Below, piece by piece: positions 1 to 3,924 of a DNA stretch of 5,276 nucleotides. A model generated the notes under the pieces. That model was not told the DNA's origin. It ran no database searches and saw nothing but the letters and a program-made list of their open reading frames with translations. The stretch is taken from NCBI GenBank assembly GCA_030672345.1, contig DAOVGO010000203.1, positions 1-5,276 of the forward strand, read 5' to 3'. Source of the DNA: Methanosarcinales archaeon. Its GTDB lineage: Archaea; Halobacteriota; Methanosarcinia; Methanosarcinales; Methanogasteraceae. Within the stretch, counting starts at the first letter, position 1. Each line of letters opens with the position of its first letter. The position numbers and the translations under genes were made by a program.

Positions 1-68
1 GTCGATGGGAGAGCGAACAACCCGACTGCGATCACTGCGACCGACAGCATCAGTACTTTGCTATTCAT
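1..68 (-). CDS. N-terminus of an exported protein, partial at the left edge
   Basis: Reading leftward from an ATG at 66-68, 22 full codons are visible before the edge: MNSKVLMLSVAVIAVGLFAL and then PS. This is a classic signal peptide or N-terminal anchor: a short polar start with one Lys, about 16 hydrophobic residues, then a Pro/Ser turn. The protein should therefore be secreted or held in the membrane. The start is supported by a strong Shine-Dalgarno match (GGAGGT on the minus strand at 80-85), 11 bases before the ATG. The mature domain is outside the window, so no function is assigned. The sequence recalls signal peptides of Methanosarcinales secreted proteins, some of them S-layer or CxxCH-containing, but that is memory-based inference and cannot be tested here. 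It is transcribed divergently from ribK. Confidence 0.72.
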   Translation of the reverse strand, partial: MNSKVLMLSVAVIAVGLFALPS

Positions 69-79
69 GTTCAGTTACT

Positions 80-88
80 ACCTCCTCC
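80..88 (-). promoter_or_regulatory. Shine-Dalgarno site of the exported-protein gene
   Basis: The minus strand reads GGAGGAGGT here, an excellent complement to the 3' end of archaeal 16S rRNA. It lies 11 bases before the ATG at 66-68 and decides that start. Its upstream half is part of the 85-109 hairpin, so access by the ribosome could depend on RNA folding. Confidence 0.7.
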
Positions 89-109
89 CATTCTTCATCA
101 GAATGGGAG
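85..109 (-). promoter_or_regulatory. Leader hairpin beside the ribosome binding site
   Basis: CTCCCATTCT (85-94) and AGAATGGGAG (100-109) form a perfect 10-bp stem with a 5-base loop. On the minus strand this falls in the leader of the exported-protein gene. The 3' arm of the stem runs directly into the Shine-Dalgarno sequence, leaving only GAGGT (80-84) unpaired. It could tune translation or stabilise the mRNA. The structure is seen directly; the role is inferred. Confidence 0.55.
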
Positions 110-387
110 TTCTATGGCAGGATGCTCTAATAGCAGCAGACTTAAACCTTTCGATGATATTACATCATCGTCTTGATAATAGATCGACATCACTCATGGA
201 GAGGACATGGGCTTCATATATACACCTCTTGCCCCGATGCTTACTGATGATCCGATGGGTGCATGGCAGTCCGGCTGCGGGACACAGACGAAGAATCTGC
301 CGGAATGGCATCAGTCATGCGATAGGAGACTTTAGTAACGCGGTGAAACCCGGTCAATCTGTCCGGCTCCCTCGCGCGTGACACAAC
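110..387. other. Non-coding stretch between divergent genes
   Basis: No reading frame here looks like a real protein; the open frame on the plus strand from 58 to 381 has an arbitrary composition and runs antisense to the exported-protein start. What can be seen are TATA-like elements (140-148 and 214-223, minus strand), a perfect palindrome at 152-170, and an 8-base direct repeat, GTCCGGCT, at 269-276 and 361-368. It is best read as the divergent regulatory region between the exported-protein gene and the riboflavin operon. Confidence 0.5.
140..148 (-). promoter_or_regulatory. Possible box A (TATA) for the exported-protein gene
   Basis: The minus strand reads GGTTTAAGT, preceded by A-rich CGAAA that could serve as a BRE. 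A start about 26 bases downstream (near 118) would give a leader of roughly 50 bases containing the 85-109 hairpin. A better TATA match, TGTATATATG on the minus strand near 214-223, would give a leader of about 120 bases. I cannot decide between them from sequence alone. Confidence 0.3.
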
Positions 388-395
388 CTTTAAAT
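388..395 (+). promoter_or_regulatory. Box A (TATA) promoter of the riboflavin operon
   Basis: CTTTAAAT resembles the archaeal TATA consensus. With the usual spacing of about 26 bases, transcription would begin near 418, giving a leader of about 30 bases before the ribK ATG at 448. The predicted start falls inside the TGAGA-ACCA-TCTCA palindrome (412-425). Confidence 0.5.
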
Positions 396-411
396 CCATC
401 GATCCAAGATA

Positions 412-425
412 TGAGAACCATCTCA
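412..425 (+). promoter_or_regulatory. Candidate RbkR operator at the riboflavin promoter
   Basis: TGAGA and TCTCA form a perfect 5-bp inverted repeat around ACCA, covering the predicted transcription start. RbkR proteins are known to bind operators upstream of their own operons, and the operator sequence varies between archaeal lineages. A dimer bound here would block initiation. The palindrome is seen; its identity as the operator is inferred from its position alone. Confidence 0.35.
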
Positions 426-447
426 AAAATGGAATATACGTGATACC

Positions 448-1101
448 ATGTCTCGTGAACCACTCAAAGAACTTGCACTGATCGGCGCGCTCGGATCAAC
501 CGTCGCCATATCCTCTGCCGAATTTGCCCGACGTCTTGGGGCAAGCCCGCAGACCGCATCCCGCAAACTGCAGGTCCTTGAACAGGAGAATATGATCGCA
601 AGAAGGATTATTCCGAATGGTCAGGAGATCACGATCACAGAACAGGGCACACTCGCTCTGCAGAAGGAGTACCTTGAATACCAGCAGATATTTGGGGACG
701 ATGAGGAGATCAGGTTGACCGGAGCGGTCTGCACCGGACTTGGTGAGGGAAGATACTATGTCACGCTCGATGGTTACCTGCGACAGTTCGAGCGAAAACT
801 TGGATTTACCCCATTTCCTGGCACATTCAACATCGAACTGGATCCATGGAGCATAACTGCAAGAAAAAGGCTGGATGCGCTCGAATGTGTTGATATGGAA
901 GGTTTTGATGATGGGACCCGGACGTTTGGGTCTGTTAAGTGTTTCAGAGTGAAACTCGGCGGCGTGGATGGTGCAATCGTCATTCCAAACCGAAAAAATT
1001 ATCCTGATAACATAATCGAGGTCATAGCTCCGGTAAATCTTCGAGAACATCTGGATGTCTGTGATGGTGACGAGGTGAAGGTGATATTATGCAGAACATA
1101 A
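448..1101 (+). CDS. ribK: RbkR: CTP-dependent riboflavin kinase fused to a DNA-binding regulator domain
   Basis: Phosphorylates riboflavin to FMN using CTP, in the archaeal family (DUF120) unrelated to bacterial RibF. The 217-residue protein has two parts. Residues 1-75 form a winged helix-turn-helix, with recognition-helix-like sequence LGASPQTASRKLQVLEQ at 30-46 and a wing near 50-64. Residues 88-217 are the kinase, with the signature TGLGEGRYY at 96-104, LGFTPFPGTFN at 118-128, PNRKNYP and IEVIAP further on, and LREHLDVCDGDEV near the end. Length and order match full-length archaeal RbkR. In characterised members DNA binding is favoured by CTP and reduced by FMN, so it probably represses its own operon. 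The ATG at 448 has GTGAT at 440-444 as a weak ribosome site, three bases upstream. It overlaps ribB by 13 bases. Confidence 0.95.
   Translation: MSREPLKELALIGALGSTVAISSAEFARRLGASPQTASRKLQVLEQENMIARRIIPNGQEITITEQGTLALQKEYLEYQQIFGDDEEIRLTGAVCTGLGEGRYYVTLDGYLRQFERKLGFTPFPGTFNIELDPWSITARKRLDALECVDMEGFDDGTRTFGSVKCFRVKLGGVDGAIVIPNRKNYPDNIIEVIAPVNLREHLDVCDGDEVKVILCRT
1072..1085 (+). promoter_or_regulatory. Shine-Dalgarno sites of ribB within the ribK 3' end
   Basis: Two matches lie inside the last codons of ribK: GAGGTGA at 1072-1078 (10 bases before the ribB ATG) and GGTGAT at 1080-1085 (3 bases before). Both fit the anti-Shine-Dalgarno sequence and support the ATG at 1089, hence the 13-base overlap and translational coupling. 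Confidence 0.6.
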
Positions 1102-1760
1102 CAAAGGCGATCGATGCGATCAAAAAGAACGAAATAGTACTGATATATGATGCGGCGGATCGGGAAGGTGAGACTGATCTGGTGATGCCGGCAAAGTCGA
1201 TCAGCCCGCAGGATGTTGCATACATGCGCATACACGGCGGCGGGCTTATCTGCACCGTACTGCCGGACGAGGCTTGCGCGCGTCTTGGGCTTCCGTTCAT
1301 GGCTGACATCCTCAAGCGTTCACCAGATCTGGCGCCGGTCGCCAAAGGAGCTCTGCGTTACGACTCCCGCTCCTCATTTTCGCTCTGGGTGAACCACAGA
1401 ACCACATTCACAGGCATTCCTGACAGGGACCGTGCGCTCACCATGAGAAAACTCGATGAGATCGTGGAATCCACGATGCGCGGGGAGAAGACCAGTTTCT
1501 CAAGCGAGTTTCAATCTCCAGGTCATGTTGCGGTGCTGCGCGGTGCAAAAAACCTGTTAAAAGAGCGCAAGGGTCAAACAGAACTGTCGATTGTGCTTGC
1601 GATGCTTGCCGGCATCAATCCGGTTCTTGTGATCTGCGAGATGCTCGATGCCGGAACCGGGTATGCACTCACCAGAGAGGATGCAAAAAAATACGCAAAA
1701 AAAAATAATTTAATTTTTGTGGATGGCGAGGAGATCGCATCCGAGTGGGTTGAAGGTTGA
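1089..1760 (+). CDS. ribB: 3,4-dihydroxy-2-butanone 4-phosphate synthase (RibB)
   Basis: Converts ribulose 5-phosphate to formate and 3,4-dihydroxy-2-butanone 4-phosphate, the four-carbon precursor of riboflavin; Mg-dependent and cytosolic. The 223 residues match the single-domain archaeal enzyme, with no GTP cyclohydrolase II fusion. Visible motifs are the acidic loop DREGETDLV (24-32), GGGLIC (50-55), a substrate region with TTFTGIPDRDRALT (105-118), SPGHVAVL (143-150), RKGQTELS (160-167) and ICEML (182-186). One oddity: residue 163 is Gln (codon CAA) where the family motif GHTE has a metal-binding His; all other motifs are intact. Near the C-terminus a run of nine A (1697-1705) is read in frame as Lys and Asn codons. 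Second gene of the ribK-ribB operon. Confidence 0.93.
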   Translation: MQNITKAIDAIKKNEIVLIYDAADREGETDLVMPAKSISPQDVAYMRIHGGGLICTVLPDEACARLGLPFMADILKRSPDLAPVAKGALRYDSRSSFSLWVNHRTTFTGIPDRDRALTMRKLDEIVESTMRGEKTSFSSEFQSPGHVAVLRGAKNLLKERKGQTELSIVLAMLAGINPVLVICEMLDAGTGYALTREDAKKYAKKNNLIFVDGEEIASEWVEG

Positions 1761-1778
1761 GTGCATCATGCACTCAAC
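1756..1778. terminator. Shared hairpin between convergent ribB and regulator genes
   Basis: GTTGAGTGCA (1756-1765) and TGCACTCAAC (1769-1778) pair perfectly over 10 bp with a 3-base loop. The ribB stop (1758-1760) lies in one arm, and the stop of the opposite gene is formed by the loop (1766-1768, minus strand). Either transcript would end in this hairpin, so it may stabilise 3' ends or aid termination in both directions. Neither side has a long T run, so it is not a typical bacterial intrinsic terminator. Confidence 0.45.
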
Positions 1779-2140
1779 GCTTTCAATCGTTCGATGTTTC
1801 TCATCGTTTCCTGGGCTTCGATCTTCTTTTTCTCTTCCAGTTTTGATATGATGTGTCCGATGGGTACGTTAAGCGAGTACACCTTGTACGGACGCCCTTT
1901 TCCTGGCTTCTTCTCGTCGGTTTCGTTGACCCAGTCGCTTTCGCGCAGTTCTCTCATCGCGATGCTGACTTCAGGCTGTCTTAAGTCTGCGCCAACCTCG
2001 AGATCCTTCGACGTTACCTTGTCAACGCTCTTCAGGTATGCCAGCACCTTGGCGGTATTCCGCTTCAGTCCTTGCTTGATCAGTATGTCCACGAACTCTT
2101 CATCCTCGTCGTCCAGAACTTTCACCGCTAAATCTTTCAT
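1766..2140 (-). CDS. Winged helix-turn-helix transcriptional regulator
   Basis: A 124-residue DNA-binding protein of a type common in methanogenic Euryarchaeota. It opens with an acidic segment (DDEDEEF, 10-16). A winged helix follows: helices at about 25-37 and 43-50, recognition helix LRQPEVSIAMRELRESDWV at 53-71, and a basic wing DEKKPGKGRPYKVYSL at 75-90. The C-terminal helix (about 95-121), rich in Lys and Glu, is probably a dimerisation helix. The pattern Q-P-E-V-S followed by a K-P-G-K-G-R-P wing points to the ArsR/TrmB-like superfamily, with no ligand-binding or metal-binding domain. The target is unknown. The start has a clear Shine-Dalgarno site, and an inverted repeat over the promoter suggests autoregulation. 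It is convergent with ribB, so a link to riboflavin control is not implied. Confidence 0.85.
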   Translation of the reverse strand: MKDLAVKVLDDEDEEFVDILIKQGLKRNTAKVLAYLKSVDKVTSKDLEVGADLRQPEVSIAMRELRESDWVNETDEKKPGKGRPYKVYSLNVPIGHIISKLEEKKKIEAQETMRNIERLKALSA

Positions 2141-2145
2141 GATAT

Positions 2146-2151
2146 ATCACC
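2146..2151 (-). promoter_or_regulatory. Shine-Dalgarno site of the winged-helix regulator
   Basis: The minus strand reads GGTGAT, six bases complementary to the 3' end of 16S rRNA, five bases before the ATG at 2138-2140. It fixes the start of the 124-residue protein. Confidence 0.7.
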
Positions 2152-2158
2152 AAATGCG

Positions 2159-2182
2159 TATATGGAATTATCATATATAAAT
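2159..2182 (-). promoter_or_regulatory. TATA promoter with overlapping inverted repeat
   Basis: The minus strand contains ATTTATATATG (2172-2182), an almost ideal archaeal box A; transcription should begin near 2151, about 11 bases before the start codon. Overlapping it is TATATG-N7-CATATA (2159-2177), an inverted repeat between box A and the start point, a typical place for a repressor. The winged-helix regulator is the obvious candidate to bind it. The box is strong; the operator is an inference. Confidence 0.6.
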
Positions 2183-2198
2183 CTTGTGCCTAAAAGAA

Positions 2199-2206
2199 CT
2201 TTATAC
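2199..2206 (+). promoter_or_regulatory. Plus-strand box A with no obvious gene behind it
   Basis: CTTTATAC, preceded by AAAAGAA as a plausible BRE, looks like a good plus-strand promoter with a predicted start near 2228. No coding frame follows. It may drive a small non-coding RNA across 2228-2370 or a long precursor leading into tRNA-Tyr and srp19. Confidence 0.45.
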
Positions 2207-2307
2207 ATGTTACTACTTCTGCGACGATCGCGGCTCAGCCGTGGCAGAATCGACGACGAAGAGTGGCACCGACGCCGTCATTCCCCTGTAATAAGTTTCA
2301 CCGCGAA

Positions 2308-2357
2308 CCCGGGTCACCGCGACCGGCATGGAAAGCCTGGCACGGCACTGACCCGGG
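2308..2357 (+). ncRNA. Strong hairpin, possible structured RNA upstream of tRNA-Tyr
   Basis: CCCGGGTCA (2308-2316) pairs perfectly with TGACCCGGG (2349-2357). Inside, CCGGC (2323-2327) can pair with GCCTGG (2335-2340) with one bulged base, capped by ATGGAAA. The result is a two-tier stem with an internal loop, and AGA and ACA follow at 2360-2368. This loosely recalls an H/ACA guide RNA, but I see no clear kink-turn, so the class is unassigned. It could also end a transcript started at about 2228. The pairing is seen directly; that it is an RNA gene is weakly supported. Confidence 0.3.
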
Positions 2358-2373
2358 GCAGAAAGACAAAACC

Positions 2374-2381
2374 TTGATAAG
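2374..2381 (+). promoter_or_regulatory. Weak box A for the tRNA-Tyr/srp19 unit
   Basis: TTGATAAG, preceded by A-rich ACAAAACC, is centred about 29 bases before the tRNA 5' end. The match to the archaeal TATA consensus is weak, but its position suits a tRNA promoter with a very short 5' trailer. Confidence 0.3.
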
Positions 2382-2406
2382 TACCGCGTACGAAGTCATT
2401 AATTGA

Positions 2407-2518
2407 CCCGCTTTAACTCAGCCTGGTAGAGTGCGCGGCTGTAGTATGATCATGTGCAAATGGCACACATTACCGCGCAGACACCGCGATGTCCCCGGTT
2501 CGAATCCGGGAGGCGGGA
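2407..2518 (+). tRNA. tRNA-Tyr (GTA) with a 38-base intron
   Basis: All four arms fold. The acceptor stem CCCGCTT (2407-2413) pairs with AGGCGGG (2511-2517), with discriminator A2518 and no encoded CCA. The D stem is ACTC/GAGT (2416-2419/2429-2432). The anticodon stem CGCGG (2434-2438) pairs with CCGCG (2484-2488), and GTA lies at 2441-2443. The T stem CCCGG/CCGGG (2494-2498/2506-2510) carries the TTCGAAT loop. The spliced length is 74. The C1-G72 pair is the expected tyrosine identity element in archaea. The gene continues almost directly into srp19. Confidence 0.95.
2445..2482 (+). other. tRNA-Tyr intron with bulge-helix-bulge splice sites
   Basis: The intron lies at the canonical position between tRNA positions 37 and 38. 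CTGT (2439-2442) pairs with GCAG (2477-2480), as C-G, T-A, G-C and a T-G wobble, to form the four-pair central helix. The three-base bulges A2443-T2445 and A2481-A2483 flank it, giving cuts after G2444 and C2482. The inner helix next to the 5' bulge is weak, so this is a relaxed motif. The intron body can form its own hairpin, TGTGC/GCACA (2453-2457/2463-2467). Confidence 0.85.
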
Positions 2519-2522
2519 TTTA

Positions 2523-2816
2523 ATGCCACGAACCGACAGAATCGTTATCTGGCCCACTTATCTCGACAGCGCAGCGTCGAGAAACGATGGGCGCAGAGTT
2601 ACGAAACGATATGCCCTGAAATCGCCCGCACTCGATGAAATCGCTGAAGCCGCCAGAACACTCGAGCTTGATCCGGTTGTTGAGCCGGATAAAGCATATC
2701 CGGCATCCTGGTGGAAAAAAGGCGGGCGGGTGCTCGTCAAAAAAACAGGCACTCCGAAATCGTCCGTCCTACGTGAGATCGGCTCGATGATGAAGGAGAT
2801 GCGACGCACAGATTAA
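2523..2816 (+). CDS. srp19: Signal recognition particle protein SRP19
   Basis: Binds the helix 6 and 8 tips of 7S SRP RNA and prepares it for SRP54, in co-translational targeting of membrane and secreted proteins. The 97 residues match the compact archaeal form. Family features are IVIWPTYLDS at 7-16, the RNA-binding RNDGRRV at 20-26, a helix with SPALDEIAEAA at 34-44, YPASWWKKGGRVLVKK at 59-74 and a basic C-terminal helix ending in MKEMRRTD. The chosen ATG at 2523 begins the conserved region; an in-frame ATG at 2454 would read through the tRNA and is rejected. No Shine-Dalgarno site or own promoter is evident in the four bases after tRNA-Tyr, so it is probably expressed from the tRNA transcript. 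It ends 8 bases from the convergent DUF211 gene. Confidence 0.93.
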   Translation: MPRTDRIVIWPTYLDSAASRNDGRRVTKRYALKSPALDEIAEAARTLELDPVVEPDKAYPASWWKKGGRVLVKKTGTPKSSVLREIGSMMKEMRRTD

Positions 2817-2824
2817 TTTTAGGA

Positions 2825-3130
2825 TCAGGTACGCTCCTGCAGCGTTTCCGCTTCCTCTACCAGACGCTTTCCGGATGCGACCTCGTCGATGCTGTGGACC
2901 GATGCACCAGAATCCTCTATCGTATTTTTGATCCTATCAAAATCGAGTCTATCACCCTCGACAGTGATTTTGACGTTCTCGGTCTTCTGATCGACCTCGT
3001 ACAAACTTATATTCACACCATCCACACCATCCAGATTTCCGATCACGTTAGCGAGCTCGATAACCGACGGATTATGGAGCTTCAACACATCAAGAACTAG
3101 TCTTTTTATTCCAGTCATAATATTAGACAT
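2825..3130 (-). CDS. DUF211 family protein
   Basis: A 101-residue small alpha/beta protein of the DUF211 family (Pfam PF02680), widespread in archaea and of unknown function. Characteristic stretches are GIKRLVLDVLKLHNPSVIEL (7-26), a GNLDGVDGVNISLYEVDQ region (31-48), ENVKITVEG (51-59), and GASVHSIDEVASGKRLVEE near the C-terminus. The hydrophobic patterning fits a compact ferredoxin-like fold and no catalytic motif stands out. The ATG at 3128-3130 was chosen because a TATA box is centred 27 bases upstream, giving a leaderless transcript; a second ATG at 3116-3118 (residue 5) would leave the conserved core intact. It is divergent from the PHP gene and convergent with srp19. Confidence 0.92.
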   Translation of the reverse strand: MSNIMTGIKRLVLDVLKLHNPSVIELANVIGNLDGVDGVNISLYEVDQKTENVKITVEGDRLDFDRIKNTIEDSGASVHSIDEVASGKRLVEEAETLQERT

Positions 3131-3153
3131 ACGTATATACTGCTCGATACTCC

Positions 3154-3160
3154 GTATATA
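3154..3160 (-). promoter_or_regulatory. TATA box of the DUF211 gene (leaderless)
   Basis: The minus strand reads TATATAC, centred 27 bases before the ATG at 3130. This is the spacing expected when transcription begins at or next to the start codon, and no Shine-Dalgarno site is present. Confidence 0.6.
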
Positions 3161-3171
3161 GAGGTTTAATA

Positions 3172-3179
3172 CTTATAGG
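3172..3179 (+). promoter_or_regulatory. TATA box of the PHP gene (leaderless)
   Basis: CTTATAGG is centred about 26 bases before the second ATG (3202) and 23 before the first (3199). No Shine-Dalgarno site precedes the gene, so a leaderless mRNA is likely. It lies about 12 bases from the opposite-facing TATA box of the DUF211 gene. Confidence 0.5.
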
Positions 3180-3198
3180 TTTCGCACCCCACATATCT

Positions 3199-3855
3199 AT
3201 GATGATCGATCTGCATACTCATTCCATATTGAGCGACGGCAAACTGATACCGGCTGAACTCGTCCGCCGCGCAGTTACGCACAGCTATTCGGCGATTGCG
3301 ATCACTGATCACGTTGATTTCACGAATATCGAATTTGTGCTGGATGCGATTAGAAAAACCTCATTTTTGGAGGATGAATGGGATATTAAGGTCCTCGCCG
3401 GTGTGGAAATAACCCATGTCCCGCCCGGAAAGATCGCGCCGCTCGCGGATATGGCAAGATCACTCGGTGCAGAGATCATCGTGGTGCACGGCGAGACCGT
3501 GGTAGAGCCAGTGGCTCCTGGCACGAATACCGCTGCGCTCCGGGCTGACATCGATATTCTGGCGCATCCGGGCATCATCACACATGATGAAGCAGAACTT
3601 GCACGCGAAAACGGTATACCGCTCGAAATCACATCGAGAGCGGGGCACAACCGGACGAACGGGCACGTTGCACGGATTGCAGGAGAGATCGGATGTGAGC
3701 TGATCGTGAACACGGATACACACGCACCCGGGGACCTGATCACCGATGAGATGGCATTTAAGGTGGCGATGGGCTCAGGACTGGATGAGCGCGGTGCGTT
3801 GGCTGCGATCAGAACGAACCCGAAGCGTCTGGTCGAGAGTCGGTTGCGCGGGTGA
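3199..3855 (+). CDS. PHP-domain metal-dependent phosphoesterase, histidinol-phosphatase-like
   Basis: A 218-residue single-domain PHP protein, a TIM-like barrel that binds two or three metal ions and cleaves phosphate esters. The metal ligands are all present: HTH at 6-8 with D13-G14, D37-H38, E70, H97, H123 (AHPG) and the late D173-T-H175. This resembles the archaeal group annotated as histidinol phosphate phosphatase domain proteins. The true substrate is unknown: no histidine biosynthesis gene is nearby, and related PHP enzymes act on nucleotides or nucleic acids. There is no exonuclease or polymerase fusion. Two adjacent ATGs (3199 and 3202) are possible; MIDLHTHS from 3202 is the usual family start and suits the TATA spacing best. 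It is divergent from the DUF211 gene, 69 bases from the end of cfbD. Confidence 0.88.
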   Translation: MMIDLHTHSILSDGKLIPAELVRRAVTHSYSAIAITDHVDFTNIEFVLDAIRKTSFLEDEWDIKVLAGVEITHVPPGKIAPLADMARSLGAEIIVVHGETVVEPVAPGTNTAALRADIDILAHPGIITHDEAELARENGIPLEITSRAGHNRTNGHVARIAGEIGCELIVNTDTHAPGDLITDEMAFKVAMGSGLDERGALAAIRTNPKRLVESRLRG

Positions 3856-3885
3856 TCGCGCAGATGATATCCTCGATTTGTTGCC

Positions 3886-3914
3886 GGAAGTTACCAGAAG
3901 TTACCGGAATTACC
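3886..3914. repeat. Three short tandem repeats between the PHP gene and cfbD
   Basis: GGAAGTTACC (3886-3895), AGAAGTTACC (3896-3905) and GGAATTACC (3906-3914) follow one another directly in the 69-base gap between the convergent PHP and cfbD genes. The third copy is one base shorter. Replication slippage would explain it; no function is apparent. Confidence 0.6.
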
Positions 3915-3924
3915 ATACAAGCCA

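Noticed and set aside
150..260. C/D box guide RNA suggested by TGATGA-like repeats
   Set aside because: No C box is paired with properly spaced CTGA D boxes on either strand.
58..381. Open frame of 107 codons on the plus strand
   Set aside because: Its composition is arbitrary, it has no ribosome site, and it runs antisense to the exported-protein start and through palindromic regulatory DNA.
496..1050. Long open frame on the minus strand opposite ribK
   Set aside because: ribK is certain from its motifs; the opposite frame is rich in Ser, Cys and Arg without family features and is a shadow.
1761..2180. Open frame of 139 codons on the plus strand
   Set aside because: It is antisense to the winged-helix regulator, very Ser/Phe-rich, and includes that gene's promoter.
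2162..2377. Open frame of 71 codons on the plus strand
   Set aside because: It starts inside the regulator's TATA region, has Arg-rich low-complexity sequence, and covers the 2308-2357 hairpin; no protein character.
2220..2400. SRP 7S RNA or RNase P RNA next to srp19
   Set aside because: The stretch is too short and I see neither the SRP helix 8 signature nor conserved RNase P segments.
2454..2522. Upstream ATG extending SRP19 by 23 residues
   Set aside because: It would translate the tRNA-Tyr intron and 3' half; family similarity starts only at the ATG at 2523.
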